NCBI GenBank assembly: GCA_046291695.1
Contig: JBKBSO010000007.1
Coordinates: forward strand, 1-64,000
DNA from: PNNG01 sp046291695
Lineage (GTDB): Bacteria; Bacteroidota; Bacteroidia; UBA7662
Direction: 5' to 3'
DNA length: 64,000 nucleotides
Made by a program: the position numbers and the translations under genes. Below, piece by piece: positions 7,996 through 17,403 of this stretch. Position 1 is the first letter of the stretch. Every line of letters starts with the position of its first letter. The notes beneath the pieces are model-generated. The model was given only the letters and a program-made list of their open reading frames with translations, ran no database searches and was not told the origin of the DNA.

Positions 7996-9321
7996 TTATT
8001 TTAGTTTGGTAAATGTAATCACCATTTTGGGCTGATACAAGCTGTTGTTTGTTGACCCCAATACTACCCGGTTCAGCGAACTTACCGTGTTATTAGGTAT
8101 AAGTACCATGCCAAAATCAGTGCTGTTTGATCTTAAAATCTGCTGTATATACCTGGTAATCACAAAGGTATAAGTATCATTTCTGAGCTGCCCATCGTAA
8201 TAAGGTTCTACGACATCGGGAGTTAAAATAGTTGCATTTTTTCCTAATGAATCCGCTGCCAGCAAAAACATACGAGCCGGAGCGCGGTAAACATCATCCG
8301 TAGTGCCAGGTGCAATCTTAAATACAATTTCGGCCTTGTTAATAGCTACCGCATTATTGGCCACCAAATTTCTGAGGTAGGGCATTTCTAATATGGTTTT
8401 TACACCGCCACCAGCCTGAACGTAAGTTTCTTCTATTAATTCGCTTCTGTCGTTCAGTCTATCCCCAACAATAGTTTGGCTGTAATCGTGTAATAACACA
8501 TTTCTTCTCGCCGATTCATTGGTAATCATCATGTCAAAACGACGTCGTTGGCCTTCCGACTTGTAGTACAAAAACAAACCATTCCGAGCCGAAAAATTCA
8601 CCAAATGCATCACCGAGCCGGTGCTTCCGCCATCTACCCGTTCGGCAGTAATGTAAACACCTTTGAAAAAATTTAAAAAATTAGTGTTGTTCTGCAAATC
8701 AGGCGTATTGCTAGCATTTACCAACCTGTCAATGAGTTCTTGACCAAAAGGAATACGTACCAAGGGTGCGTAATTAAATACCGAGTCGATGCCATTGAGC
8801 TGCGGTTCATTAACCTGCACCGGCAAAGTAGGGCGAGGACTATATACATAGCTGGCCAAAGGTGTTGGTTTTACTTGAGGAACATGATTGCTAAAGTAAA
8901 TACTGTCGCGAAATACATCCTCATCCAGTTCATATACCTTAATCAACAACTGATCGAGTGTATCCCCATAAAAATTGTTGTTGATATCGAAGCTCAGACC
9001 CATCACCAACGAATCGGCTACAATATTTTCGCCGAGATTAATATTTTCATTCGTCAAGCGTACCTGAAACACAATCCCCGAACTGGCTACGCCAAAGAGC
9101 GGGTCCCTAATTTCGCCCAATGCAAAACGAGGTGGCAATTGCGATTCTAGAGAATCTTCTCGGATAGTATACGTTACCAAGGTGAAGGTGTCTTGGCGAT
9201 GAACCCCTATACCATCGGCATTTGGCAGGAGGTCAAGCCCCACAGATCCATCGTCGTTACAAGAAACAAATAGCCCTGAAAAAAACAGAGCTATCAGCAT
9301 GGGCATACATTTTTTTGTCAT
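7996..9321 (-). CDS. DUF4270 family lipoprotein
   Basis: A 441-residue exported lipoprotein: a lysine-containing start, a hydrophobic stretch and a lipobox ending GLFVSC put the lipidated cysteine at about residue 21. The rest matches the DUF4270 family of Bacteroidota by order of features: SVGLDLLPN near the N-terminus, and later a DPLFGVASSG segment, a domain with many beta strands, and a VFKIAPGTTDD region. The function is unknown. It sits between a GT5-like gene (4-bp overlap) and glmS (5-bp gap); from my knowledge of the phylum this is a recurring arrangement, suggesting a link to envelope sugar metabolism. Confidence 0.85.
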   Translation of the reverse strand: MTKKCMPMLIALFFSGLFVSCNDDGSVGLDLLPNADGIGVHRQDTFTLVTYTIREDSLESQLPPRFALGEIRDPLFGVASSGIVFQVRLTNENINLGENIVADSLVMGLSFDINNNFYGDTLDQLLIKVYELDEDVFRDSIYFSNHVPQVKPTPLASYVYSPRPTLPVQVNEPQLNGIDSVFNYAPLVRIPFGQELIDRLVNASNTPDLQNNTNFLNFFKGVYITAERVDGGSTGSVMHLVNFSARNGLFLYYKSEGQRRRFDMMITNESARRNVLLHDYSQTIVGDRLNDRSELIEETYVQAGGGVKTILEMPYLRNLVANNAVAINKAEIVFKIAPGTTDDVYRAPARMFLLAADSLGKNATILTPDVVEPYYDGQLRNDTYTFVITRYIQQILRSNSTDFGMVLIPNNTVSSLNRVVLGSTNNSLYQPKMVITFTKLK

Positions 9322-10145
9322 ACAAGCTCCGGCTGAGAAGCAATCAGTTTTTGATAAAACTCAAAGTGTGTTTCTGCCAGATTTTGTTGATTATGACCAT
9401 TAAGTATTGGCTTTGAAGCAGCTTTTGCCGCCAACTGTACTTCCTGGTCTACCTTATCGTTGGCAATCACCACCGCGTCGGCATAAGCAATTGCACCTAA
9501 ATTCAACGATTTGTCGTCTAAACCGGTAAATAGCTGCAAATCTACCTCTTCAACATCTTCCATAAGGGCTTTGCTTACAAATTCGTTATTTAACTTCTCG
9601 TTAAATTGGTTTTCGTAAGCGGTATAAACCACTTTTGAGTCTTTAAAAACGGCAGTATGCTTGTAATATTTTTTAACGTACAAAGGAATTAAGCTGCTCA
9701 TCCAACCGCTGCAGTGAATGATGTCTGGTGCCCAACCCAATTTCTGTACAGTTTCCAGCACACCTTTGTTGAAAAAGATCATGCGTTCATGGTTGTCATC
9801 AAAGAAATTTTCCTTGTCGTCGCGCAAAGCAAATTTCCGTTGGAAAAAATCTTCATTATCCAGGAAGTATACCTGCATTTTCGCTTGTGGCAAGGACGCC
9901 ACTTTAATGATCAACGGATTGTCGGTATCTCCCAATACAATATTTATCCCAGATAAACGCACAACTTCATGCAAGCGATGACGACGCTCGTTAATGCAAC
10001 CATAACGCGGCATAAGCACCCGGATTTCCATGCCTTTTTCTTGCATGGATTTGGGTAGTTCTAACGCGGCCTGGGCAATTTCAGTGAGGTTGAGGTACGG
10101 TTGCATCTCATGTGCAACAAATAGGATTCTTGTCTTCCTACTCAT
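9318..10145 (-). CDS. Short GT5-like (glycogen/starch synthase N-domain) protein
   Basis: A 275-residue protein resembling only the N-terminal half of GT5 glycogen synthases: RILFVAHEMQPY at the start, RVLMPRYG, and APDIIHCSGW. The usual ADP-glucose-binding KTGG signature is replaced by LTEI, and the whole C-terminal GT-B domain is absent. It is therefore unlikely to be a normal glycogen synthase, although such genes are often annotated that way in this phylum. It overlaps DUF4270 by 4 bp and leads the unit that ends with glmS. A TATTTTTG -7 box lies about 36 nt upstream. The true substrate, or a role as a regulator, is unknown. Confidence 0.75.
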   Translation of the reverse strand: MSRKTRILFVAHEMQPYLNLTEIAQAALELPKSMQEKGMEIRVLMPRYGCINERRHRLHEVVRLSGINIVLGDTDNPLIIKVASLPQAKMQVYFLDNEDFFQRKFALRDDKENFFDDNHERMIFFNKGVLETVQKLGWAPDIIHCSGWMSSLIPLYVKKYYKHTAVFKDSKVVYTAYENQFNEKLNNEFVSKALMEDVEEVDLQLFTGLDDKSLNLGAIAYADAVVIANDKVDQEVQLAAKAASKPILNGHNQQNLAETHFEFYQKLIASQPELV

Positions 10146-10181
10146 AAAGCTTAGTAAAGTGAATTCTTAAAAATCAGAATA

Positions 10182-10189
10182 CAAAAATA
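10182..10189 (-). promoter_or_regulatory. -7 box of GT5-like/DUF4270/glmS operon
   Basis: On the minus strand the sequence reads TATTTTTG, an exact TAnnTTTG match, 36 nt before the ATG at 10145. It lies in the 100-bp AT-rich gap shared with divergent panC. Confidence 0.5.
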
Positions 10190-10247
10190 TAGAAAAAATG
10201 CGGAATAAACGACAAAGTTCTTTGTAAATCACGGAAAAAAGCGATTT

Positions 10248-11120
10248 TTGAGGCCAATTTGTGCTCCTTTGTACCTATTTCAACAAGCGCAACATCTGCA
10301 GCTAACGCTTGAAAAAGCCCGCAGCAAAAACCGAAAAATCGGTTTCGTTCCTACCATGGGCGCTCTACATGAAGGGCACCTGAAGTTGGTGCAAAACGCC
10401 TGCGATGCCAACGATCTCGTGGTTTGCAGCATATTTGTGAATCCAGCCCAATTTAACGACCCAGCCGACCTTGCCAAATACCCCAGGACGATCGAAAAAG
10501 ACCTTTTGGCACTTTCACAAACCACTGTTGGCTGCGTTTATATCCCCGATATATCCGATGTTTATCCCGATAAGCAAGCGGTAGAAAAATATAATTTTGG
10601 CCGATTAGAAAGCTTGCTGGAAGGCGCGCACAGGCCTGGACATTTTGAGGGGGTAGGAATGGTAGTGGCCCGTTTGCTACGTATAGTGCAACCTCAACAA
10701 CTCTATCTGGGTGAAAAAGATTATCAGCAGTGCCTTGTTATCCGTGATTTATTACGACAGATGAAGCTTGACACCAAAGTCGAATTACACATTTGCCCTA
10801 CGTCAAGAAATAATGACGGTCTCGCGCTCAGTTCACGAAATCAGCGCCTTACGGAAAACGGTAAACACCATGCTTCGCAAATTTACACCCACTTGCTGCA
10901 ATGTCGCGAACGCTATCCATACATGAAGCCCGATCAACTTTCGGACTGGGCAATACATAGCCTTGAATGTACTCCAGGCCTCAAAGTTGAGTATTTTAGC
11001 TTTGCCGATGCCGAAACCTTAGAACCCGTAAATTCGTGGAACGATCAGAAACATGTACGCGTTTTGGTAGCTGTATGGCTCGAAGGTGTACGATTAATAG
11101 ATAATGCCCTTCTATTTTAG
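10248..11120 (+). CDS. panC: Pantothenate synthetase
   Basis: About 280-290 residues. It joins pantoate and beta-alanine with ATP to make pantothenate for coenzyme A. The nucleotidyltransferase HIGH-type motif appears in VPTMGALHEGHLKL; VNPAQFN, YLGEKDYQQ and SSRN (ATP and pantoate contacts) follow. There is no ATG at the expected place. Two in-frame TTG codons fit: 10248 and 10269. The later one matches the family start better, and a GATTTTTG box (10243-10250) with TTTG about 19 nt before it would put transcription just upstream of 10269, so the later start is favoured. It is followed by panD. Confidence 0.95.
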   Translation: MRPICAPLYLFQQAQHLQLTLEKARSKNRKIGFVPTMGALHEGHLKLVQNACDANDLVVCSIFVNPAQFNDPADLAKYPRTIEKDLLALSQTTVGCVYIPDISDVYPDKQAVEKYNFGRLESLLEGAHRPGHFEGVGMVVARLLRIVQPQQLYLGEKDYQQCLVIRDLLRQMKLDTKVELHICPTSRNNDGLALSSRNQRLTENGKHHASQIYTHLLQCRERYPYMKPDQLSDWAIHSLECTPGLKVEYFSFADAETLEPVNSWNDQKHVRVLVAVWLEGVRLIDNALLF

Positions 11121-11128
11121 TATTTTTG
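11121..11128 (+). promoter_or_regulatory. -7 box of panD
   Basis: TATTTTTG, an exact TAnnTTTG match, overlaps the end of panC at its 5' side and lies 18 nt before the panD ATG. panD therefore seems to have its own promoter besides any read-through. Confidence 0.5.
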
Positions 11129-11146
11129 CGCCGAAATTGAGTATTC

Positions 11147-11497
11147 ATGTTTATACACGTTGTTAAGTCGAAAATTCATCGGGTAAAAGTCACCCAGGCT
11201 GAACTCCATTATGTGGGCAGCATTACCATTGACGAAGACCTGATGGATGCGGCAAACATCATCGAAAACGAAAAAGTACAAGTGGTGAACATCAACAATG
11301 GTGAGCGCCTCGAGACTTACGTCATTAAAGGAGAGCGCGGATCAGGCACCATTTGCTTGAACGGCCCGGCAGCTCGAAAAGCAGCGGTTGGCGATATGCT
11401 CATCGTAATTTCTTATGCCATGATGGAGTTTGAAGCGGCCAAAGTTTTCAAACCCACCTTGGTTTTCCCCGACCCGCACAATAAAGCTGTAATTTAA
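11147..11497 (+). CDS. panD: Aspartate 1-decarboxylase
   Basis: A 116-residue proenzyme that makes beta-alanine from aspartate for pantothenate synthesis. The self-cleavage site Gly24-Ser25 (HYVGS) is intact, so Ser25 becomes the pyruvoyl cofactor. K9 (VKSKIHR), the catalytic Y58-region and the N72-containing GSGTICLNGPAAR segment are all in their expected places. Full length. It follows panC, which uses its product, and is followed at once by a flippase-like membrane protein whose GTG start abuts the panD stop codon. Confidence 0.97.
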   Translation: MFIHVVKSKIHRVKVTQAELHYVGSITIDEDLMDAANIIENEKVQVVNINNGERLETYVIKGERGSGTICLNGPAARKAAVGDMLIVISYAMMEFEAAKVFKPTLVFPDPHNKAVI

Positions 11498-12523
11498 GTG
11501 CCTGGTTGGCTCAAAAAAACCCTGCAATTCAGCCTTTCCTTATTGGCAGGCTTGTTTATTCTGTGGTTAGTTTTTAAGGGGCAGGATATCGACAGCATTA
11601 AAACCACCTTGGCCTCAGCCAAATTTGAGTGGATAATAGCCTCCGGCCTGGCCGCCATTTTTGCCCATTGGTTAAGGGCTTTGCGCTGGGCCATGTTAAT
11701 AGAGCCCCTTGGTGTTAAGCCCGGAAAATGGCTTAGCTTTCATGCGGTTATGTTTGGTTATTTAGCAAATCTCGCCTTGCCACGCATGGGCGAAATTACC
11801 CGATGCGGGGCCATTGCCCGCAAAACTAAACTTCCTGTAAATGCCCTCTTTGGCACGGTAATCATCGAAAGAGCAATTGATATGGTCATGCTTGTGATAT
11901 TCACCACCCTTACTGTACTGCTCAACCTGGGTTTACTGGCTGGCCCCATCCAACGTTTAGGAATCCGCTTATTAGAAACCGAAATATTAGGGATTCCCCT
12001 GTGGGTGTTCCCTATACTCGGCCTCATCGGCGCTATTATCGCTTTTTATTTTTACCGAAAATCTTGGGCGCATCGGTTGAATCATCCCTGGTTCCTTAAA
12101 ATAAAAGGCTTTTTAAGAGGCTTATTGGCCGGTGTAAAATCAATTCGCGAACTCAGCCATCCCGTGCTTTTTGTCATGTATTCTGTTGGCATATGGATAG
12201 GCTACTACCTGATGACCTATTTCTGTGTTTTTGCATTTGCAAGCACCTCCATGTTTAATCCCAACGAAGGTTTGCTTATCCTGATCGGAGGCAGTTTTGG
12301 TTTTGTTGCACCGGTCCAAGGCGGTATTGGTGCCTATCATGCGGTCATCAGCAAATTATTGGTGATGTTGCCCGGTAGAAACATCAGTACCACCGATGCC
12401 TTGAGTTTCGCTACACTAACCCATGCCGCACAAACGTTATTGATTATGCTCGTCGGATTTATTTCCTTTATAGCACTTTTTAGCAGCCGTAATCAACATG
12501 TCGCACCGAAAAAAGATAGCTGA
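11498..12523 (+). CDS. Lysylphosphatidylglycerol synthase TM region/UPF0104 flippase-like protein
   Basis: A 341-residue integral membrane protein with seven to eight hydrophobic segments, matching the UPF0104 (AglD/MprF N-domain-like) flippase family. Typical features are the ALRWAMLIEPLG loop after TM2, the NLALPRMGEITRCG segment, and VIIERAIDMVML. No catalytic soluble domain is attached, so it is not a full MprF. The likely role is lipid or glycolipid movement across the inner membrane, but the substrate is unknown. The GTG start directly follows the panD stop, and it overlaps the next gene by 26 bp, so it is in the pan operon. Confidence 0.8.
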   Translation: MPGWLKKTLQFSLSLLAGLFILWLVFKGQDIDSIKTTLASAKFEWIIASGLAAIFAHWLRALRWAMLIEPLGVKPGKWLSFHAVMFGYLANLALPRMGEITRCGAIARKTKLPVNALFGTVIIERAIDMVMLVIFTTLTVLLNLGLLAGPIQRLGIRLLETEILGIPLWVFPILGLIGAIIAFYFYRKSWAHRLNHPWFLKIKGFLRGLLAGVKSIRELSHPVLFVMYSVGIWIGYYLMTYFCVFAFASTSMFNPNEGLLILIGGSFGFVAPVQGGIGAYHAVISKLLVMLPGRNISTTDALSFATLTHAAQTLLIMLVGFISFIALFSSRNQHVAPKKDS

Positions 12524-12992
12524 TAAAATTGTAGCCGCCAATGAGGCCGTTCAAATGGTAAAAGCATGGAAAGCCGCAGGACTAAAGGTGGCTTTTACGA
12601 ATGGCTGCTTCGATTTGTTGCATTACGGCCATGTAGATTATCTTAGCAGGGCTGCCGATTTGGCCGACCGCCTTGTTGTTGGTCTCAATACCGATGCTTC
12701 TGTTGGGCGGCTTAAAGGCCCGCATCGTCCCATTCAATCCGAAGCATCCCGCGCACTGGTCATGGCAGGTCTTGGCTTTGTAGATGTTGTGGTTTTTTTC
12801 GACGAACAAACACCCCTTAAACTCATTAGCGCCTTGCTACCCGATGTACTGGTTAAAGGAGCCGATTATTCCGTTGACGACATTGTAGGAGCCAAAGAAG
12901 TACTGGCTTCCGGCGGTTGCGTAAAAACCATTTCGCTCTCCGAAGGCTACTCCACCTCTGCCATTGAACATAGAATCTTATCATCTAAATAA
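12498..12992 (+). CDS. rfaE2: D-glycero-beta-D-manno-heptose 1-phosphate adenylyltransferase-like (RfaE domain II)
   Basis: A 164-residue nucleotidyltransferase of the cytidylyltransferase superfamily. It corresponds to the C-terminal (adenylyltransferase) domain of HldE. The HxGH active-site motif is in FTNGCFDLLHYGHVDYL (about 34-50), and KGADYS and the late EGYSTSAIE (ISTSxxI-type) motif follow. In the heptose pathway it would activate heptose-1-phosphate with ATP to ADP-heptose for LPS core. No kinase (RfaE1) domain or other heptose genes are nearby, so the exact sugar or alditol phosphate substrate is inferred. It overlaps the flippase-like gene by 26 bp. Confidence 0.85.
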   Translation: MSHRKKIADKIVAANEAVQMVKAWKAAGLKVAFTNGCFDLLHYGHVDYLSRAADLADRLVVGLNTDASVGRLKGPHRPIQSEASRALVMAGLGFVDVVVFFDEQTPLKLISALLPDVLVKGADYSVDDIVGAKEVLASGGCVKTISLSEGYSTSAIEHRILSSK

Positions 12993-13042
12993 CTGCCGAA
13001 AAAAATAAAATCATATCTTAGAGGTTCGCTACGATTCATTAC

Positions 13043-15433
13043 ATGGGTATCAGCCATTTAACCTCAACTGCCAAGTCTATCTTGGCCGTATTTTTACTCG
13101 CCATTTCCTCCTTACACGCCAATGCTCAATTTAGTCAAGACTGGTGTTTTGGTTCCTTTGCACGTATTGGTTTTGGCACTACCCCGCCTCAAGGCATAGC
13201 CGGAAGTGCACTTTATTCTGACGAAGGATCGGCTTGCATTACCAATGCTGCCGGGCAGCTCCTCTTTTATACCAACGGGGAAACGGTTTACAGCCGCAAC
13301 AACACTGTTTTACAAAACGGCGCTGGTTTGCGCGGAAACCCTACAGTTACCCAATCGTCGCTCATCATTCCATATCCTGGACAAGCCAATCAGTACCTGA
13401 TATTCACACTAGGCCGAACGCAGGATTCAAGCGGGCTCATGTACAGCTTGGTAGACATGAGCCTTAACGGTGGATTAGGTGCGGTAGTACTTGCTCAAAA
13501 AAATGTACCTGTACTGGCTGGAGCACCTGCTAATGCCCTCACCGAAAAGCTCACGGCAACCAAACATTGTAATGGCACTGACTATTGGGTGATGGTACAT
13601 CGTTACAACAGCAATGAGTTTTTGGTAATCCCTGTCACAAGCGCTGGTGTTGGCACTCCTGTTGCCCAAGCAGTAGGCACCCCACATACCCCTGCCTGGG
13701 CCATCAACCCGCAACGGGCGCAAAAAGGATATATGATTTTTTCACCCGATGGTCGAAAAATTGCCCTGACCCTCAACGGGCCGAATAGTAACAATTTGGT
13801 GGAAGTCTTTGATTTTGACAAACAAACCGGCACCATAAGTAATCCCTTACGCCTGCCTGCCATGGGTGGCGAATATGGCCTGGCCTTTTCGCCTGATAAC
13901 GGCAAATTGTTTATCTCCGGAGGCACCGACACCACCATCGGTGCTACCATTGGGTCAAAAAACCACCTGAGCGTGATTAATATGATATCGCCCAATCCGG
14001 CTAACACCCGAAGTATGGTACGTGAAGAAGTTCGTACCGATATCCGCCGTTATTCGGCCCTACAAAATGCTCCCGACGGGAGAATTTATGTGGTGCTTTC
14101 GCTCATTGATGCCCTACATAGCATAAATACGCCGAACATAGCCCCTTACAACTACCAAGACAGCACGGTTTTTCCTATAAATGGCACCACACGACGCGGC
14201 TTACCGAATTTTGTTAACGATGAGTTTTCAGATCCATTCGTGGCTAACTTTAGTTTCGAATTCACCTGCGTTGGCCAACCCATGTCCTTTCTTGATTCGA
14301 GCTTGAGCAATGCCAGGAGTTGGTTGTGGACCTTTGGTGATGCAGCTGCTGGTGGCTCAGATACAAGTAGCGCCCGTTTTCCTGTGTATACCTACAGCAC
14401 ACCAGGCATTTATACCGTTACACTCATTGCCGGAGCAGGCTGCGGGGTTTTCGATACCATTAGCAAACAAGTTGAAGTCGGCCAAAATCTACCCGTAAAC
14501 CTGGGAGGCGATACAACTTTTGCTTGTTTAGGCGACACAGTTATTCTCAGCAGCAATATCCTATCTGGAAGTTTTGTGTGGAGTAACGGGCAAGCCGGAG
14601 GCCCATGGACTGCCACCGGCGATACCTTATCCTCGCTCGAAGTAACCACCTCTGGCTGGTATAAGCTCGATGCCGACAATGGCAACTGCGCAGGAAGCGA
14701 TAGCACTTATGTATTCATCAATAACAACCCCATTTCGGTAAATCTGGGGCCTGATTTGCTCTTGTGCTTAGGCGAAAGCCGCATCATTGATGCCCAAAAC
14801 CCGGGAAGCAGCTATTTATGGAGTACAGGTGATACCACACAAACCGTTACTATCGACAGACCTGACACACTTTGGGTAACGGTATTCGATAGGGGCTGCA
14901 TTGCCTCCGACACCATTATCATTACGGTTGACAGCTCAAATACCGTAAACGTAATGAACGATACCACGCTGTGCCCTGGTGAAGAACTAACCATCAATGC
15001 AGCTCCCTTTGGCAATAGCTTTAACTGGTCAACGGGAGCCACCACCGCTGCTATTACGGTCCTAGATACCGGGAGCTATATTGTCGAAATTACCACTGCC
15101 AACAATTGTATTCTCACCGACACCATCAACGTAAGGTTCCGCTGCGATACTAAAGTATTTTTACCCAACGCCTTTCGTCCAAACAGCACCATACCCGAAA
15201 ACCGTATATTCCGTCCCATAGTACAGTCGGTTGATGAGGGTTTTTACGAATTTAGCGTTTACGACCGTTGGGGCCAGGAAGTCTTTAGAACCAATAATCC
15301 GGAAATAGGCTGGGATGGAAGAATTGGTGGTGCCGACGCTCAGCCTGGCGCCTACCAATATGTCGTACGTTTTTACACCAATGTACAACGGGTGAATACC
15401 ATATTGGCCGATACCTTTTATTTGATCAGATGA
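13043..15433 (+). CDS. T9SS type B sorting domain protein with PKD and repeat modules
   Basis: A 796-residue secreted protein. A signal peptide ends near ANAQF (about residue 29). Residues about 30-390 resemble a beta-propeller (KIALTLNGPNS and GLAFSPDNGKLF blades). A PKD domain follows (SWLWTFGDAAAG, then YSTPGIYTVTLIAG). Then come three Ig-like modules of about 75 residues with the repeated WSNG/WSTG core. The C-terminus (from about residue 700: VFLPNAFRPN, YDRWGQEVF, WDGR, PGAYQYVV) is the gliding-motility-type (CHU_C) domain used for type B T9SS sorting. It is probably a cell-surface or secreted adhesin-like protein. Its stop overlaps the rmuC start by 4 bp. Confidence 0.85.
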   Translation: MGISHLTSTAKSILAVFLLAISSLHANAQFSQDWCFGSFARIGFGTTPPQGIAGSALYSDEGSACITNAAGQLLFYTNGETVYSRNNTVLQNGAGLRGNPTVTQSSLIIPYPGQANQYLIFTLGRTQDSSGLMYSLVDMSLNGGLGAVVLAQKNVPVLAGAPANALTEKLTATKHCNGTDYWVMVHRYNSNEFLVIPVTSAGVGTPVAQAVGTPHTPAWAINPQRAQKGYMIFSPDGRKIALTLNGPNSNNLVEVFDFDKQTGTISNPLRLPAMGGEYGLAFSPDNGKLFISGGTDTTIGATIGSKNHLSVINMISPNPANTRSMVREEVRTDIRRYSALQNAPDGRIYVVLSLIDALHSINTPNIAPYNYQDSTVFPINGTTRRGLPNFVNDEFSDPFVANFSFEFTCVGQPMSFLDSSLSNARSWLWTFGDAAAGGSDTSSARFPVYTYSTPGIYTVTLIAGAGCGVFDTISKQVEVGQNLPVNLGGDTTFACLGDTVILSSNILSGSFVWSNGQAGGPWTATGDTLSSLEVTTSGWYKLDADNGNCAGSDSTYVFINNNPISVNLGPDLLLCLGESRIIDAQNPGSSYLWSTGDTTQTVTIDRPDTLWVTVFDRGCIASDTIIITVDSSNTVNVMNDTTLCPGEELTINAAPFGNSFNWSTGATTAAITVLDTGSYIVEITTANNCILTDTINVRFRCDTKVFLPNAFRPNSTIPENRIFRPIVQSVDEGFYEFSVYDRWGQEVFRTNNPEIGWDGRIGGADAQPGAYQYVVRFYTNVQRVNTILADTFYLIR

Positions 15434-16743
15434 CCTTCTTTTTTGCGCTATTAGCCGGATTAGCCATTGGGGCTTTGGTTGCCTTCCTCTTACAAAATCG
15501 CCAGTTTGCACCACTCAAAAGAGAGCTCAATGAAAAACAGATTGCGTTAGGTTTGCTCCAGCAGCAAGAATTGCGTTTCCAAGAAGAAAAAGCATTACTC
15601 AATAGCCAAATTCAGGAAAACGCGCAAACCATCAATCAACTGCATATTAATTTGAGTGAAATACGGGAGCAAAACCGTAATCTTCAGCAAAAACTTGCAG
15701 AGGGCGACACGCTTATCAAAGAGCAGATCGAAAAAATGAATTTGCAATTCAAAGACATGGCCAACGCCATACTCGAAGACAAGAGCAAACGCTTTACCGA
15801 ACAAAATAAGAGTCAGATTGATCAGCTTTTACAACCCCTTCGCGATCGCATTGGTGAATTTCAGAAACAAGTAGAAAGTACGCATAAGGAGAGCCTTGAG
15901 CGCCATGCGGGATTGTTCAATGAGCTCAAAAACCTCAAAGAACTCAATGTACAAATGAGCGAAGAAGCACGTAACCTCACCAAAGCCCTCAAAGGCGATA
16001 ATAAGGCACAAGGCAATTGGGGTGAAGTAATTCTGGAGCGCATTCTGGAACGTAGTGGTCTGAGTCGGAATCAGGAGTATGTGGTTCAGGATAGCCTTAC
16101 TACGGACGACGGCCGCCGGTTACAACCCGACATCACTATTTTACTGCCCGAAGATAAATGTTTGGTAATCGACAGCAAGGTTTCGCTCATCGATTATGAG
16201 CGCTTTGCAAGTTCCGATGACGAGGCTACACAACAGCAGGCACTGAAACGACACCTGCAATCGATTCGAAATCACGTCCGTGAACTCAGTGCCAAAAATT
16301 ATAGCCAACTTTATGGCCAAAGTTCTCCTGATTTTGTGCTTTTGTTTGTCCCTATAGAACCTGCATTTATTTTAGCCGTGCAAAACGACCCAGAGCTATT
16401 TAACGATGCTTTCGACAAAAATATCGTTATCGTAAGTACATCAACCCTCCTGGCCAGTTTGCGTACCATTGCCAGCATTTGGCGGCAGGAAAACCAGAAT
16501 AAAAACGCGCAGGAAATCGCACGTCAAGCAGGTAGTTTACACGAAAAGTTCGTGTCGTTTGTCGACGATTTAATCAAAGTAGGTAGCCAACTCGATACCG
16601 TTGAAAAAACCTACAAACAAGCGATGAACAAATTGCATGAAGGCAAAGACAACCTAGTGCGTAAAACCGAGCGTTTAAAAGAGCTTGGGGCCAAGTCTTC
16701 TAAGCAAATCGATCAGCGTTTACTCGATCGGGCCGATAATTAA
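15430..16743 (+). CDS. rmuC: DNA recombination protein RmuC
   Basis: A 437-residue protein: an N-terminal membrane helix (about 1-19), a long coiled coil (about 20-195), then the RmuC nuclease-like domain with the diagnostic GNWGEVILERILERSGL, LQPDITILLPEDKCLVIDSK (split here by DGRR before it), and FVPIEPAFILA. RmuC proteins limit inversion between short inverted repeats and belong to a restriction-endonuclease-like fold; the D and DSK residues of the active site are kept. The 4-bp overlap with the T9SS protein is probably compact spacing rather than a functional link. Confidence 0.93.
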   Translation: MTFFFALLAGLAIGALVAFLLQNRQFAPLKRELNEKQIALGLLQQQELRFQEEKALLNSQIQENAQTINQLHINLSEIREQNRNLQQKLAEGDTLIKEQIEKMNLQFKDMANAILEDKSKRFTEQNKSQIDQLLQPLRDRIGEFQKQVESTHKESLERHAGLFNELKNLKELNVQMSEEARNLTKALKGDNKAQGNWGEVILERILERSGLSRNQEYVVQDSLTTDDGRRLQPDITILLPEDKCLVIDSKVSLIDYERFASSDDEATQQQALKRHLQSIRNHVRELSAKNYSQLYGQSSPDFVLLFVPIEPAFILAVQNDPELFNDAFDKNIVIVSTSTLLASLRTIASIWRQENQNKNAQEIARQAGSLHEKFVSFVDDLIKVGSQLDTVEKTYKQAMNKLHEGKDNLVRKTERLKELGAKSSKQIDQRLLDRADN

Positions 16744-16805
16744 GGCTTGCCTGCATTAAACTTTCCAAAGCTCAATGGGTCATAGAACCATTAAACGATA
16801 CAGAT

Positions 16806-17195
16806 ATGCGAAAGTTATTGTTCACAATGCTACTGGCCTTTGGCTGCAGTACCACATTCGCCCAAGAGGCACCTCATCAATCGGCTGAAAAGCGCGCAGA
16901 AATTAAACAAAAACGCATGGCAGTGCGCTATGCCCTCACCGAAGAACAGCAATCGGCCCTACAACCCGAGCTCATTAGAACCGAGCAAAACATACAGGAT
17001 AAACGTATGGCCGTACAGCAGGCACAAACCGAAGTCCATAACGCACAGCTGGAACAACACGAAGCTATATTGGAGGTGCTCAACCCAGAGCAACAAGAAG
17101 CCTTTAAAACCGACCAAGAACAGCGAAAAAACAAGAGATTTTCTGAGCGAAACAAAAAATCCTCAGAAAAAAAAACAGGCAAACCAAATCAATAG
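16806..17195 (+). CDS. Small secreted, highly charged coiled-coil protein
   Basis: A 129-residue protein with a signal peptide ending at TTFAQ (about residue 20). The mature part is almost all helical, rich in E, Q, K and R, with two LxxEQQxA turns (LTEEQQSALQPEL and LNPEQQEAFK). This pattern is like periplasmic CpxP/Spy (LTxxQ) chaperones, although the match is loose. The C-terminal 25 residues are very lysine-rich and probably disordered. I cannot name it more closely. A strong terminator follows. Confidence 0.65.
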   Translation: MRKLLFTMLLAFGCSTTFAQEAPHQSAEKRAEIKQKRMAVRYALTEEQQSALQPELIRTEQNIQDKRMAVQQAQTEVHNAQLEQHEAILEVLNPEQQEAFKTDQEQRKNKRFSERNKKSSEKKTGKPNQ

Positions 17196-17225
17196 GCTAC
17201 AGCTACATTGATTCAAAACTACAAG

Positions 17226-17257
17226 ACCGCAACAGTACCACTGATTGCGGTTTTTTT
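17226..17257 (+). terminator. Rho-independent terminator
   Basis: ACCGCAA (17226-17232) pairs perfectly with TTGCGGT (17245-17251), followed by a run of seven T. It ends the small secreted coiled-coil gene. Confidence 0.85.
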
Positions 17258-17403
17258 GTTGGCGGCACCAACGCTTGAACTACCTTCAGCGTTTTAAGCT
17301 ATCCTTTTGAGGTCTGAAATGCCGCACTGCCCCAAAAACTCCATCAGCAGTATTCCAGCAACTCACTAGCCCAACCACAACCAAAGGCATTTCGAAATAT
17401 TTT

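Noticed and set aside
17258..17403. Possible tRNA or small gene before the metal importer
   Set aside because: No cloverleaf arms and no open frame with a start signal.
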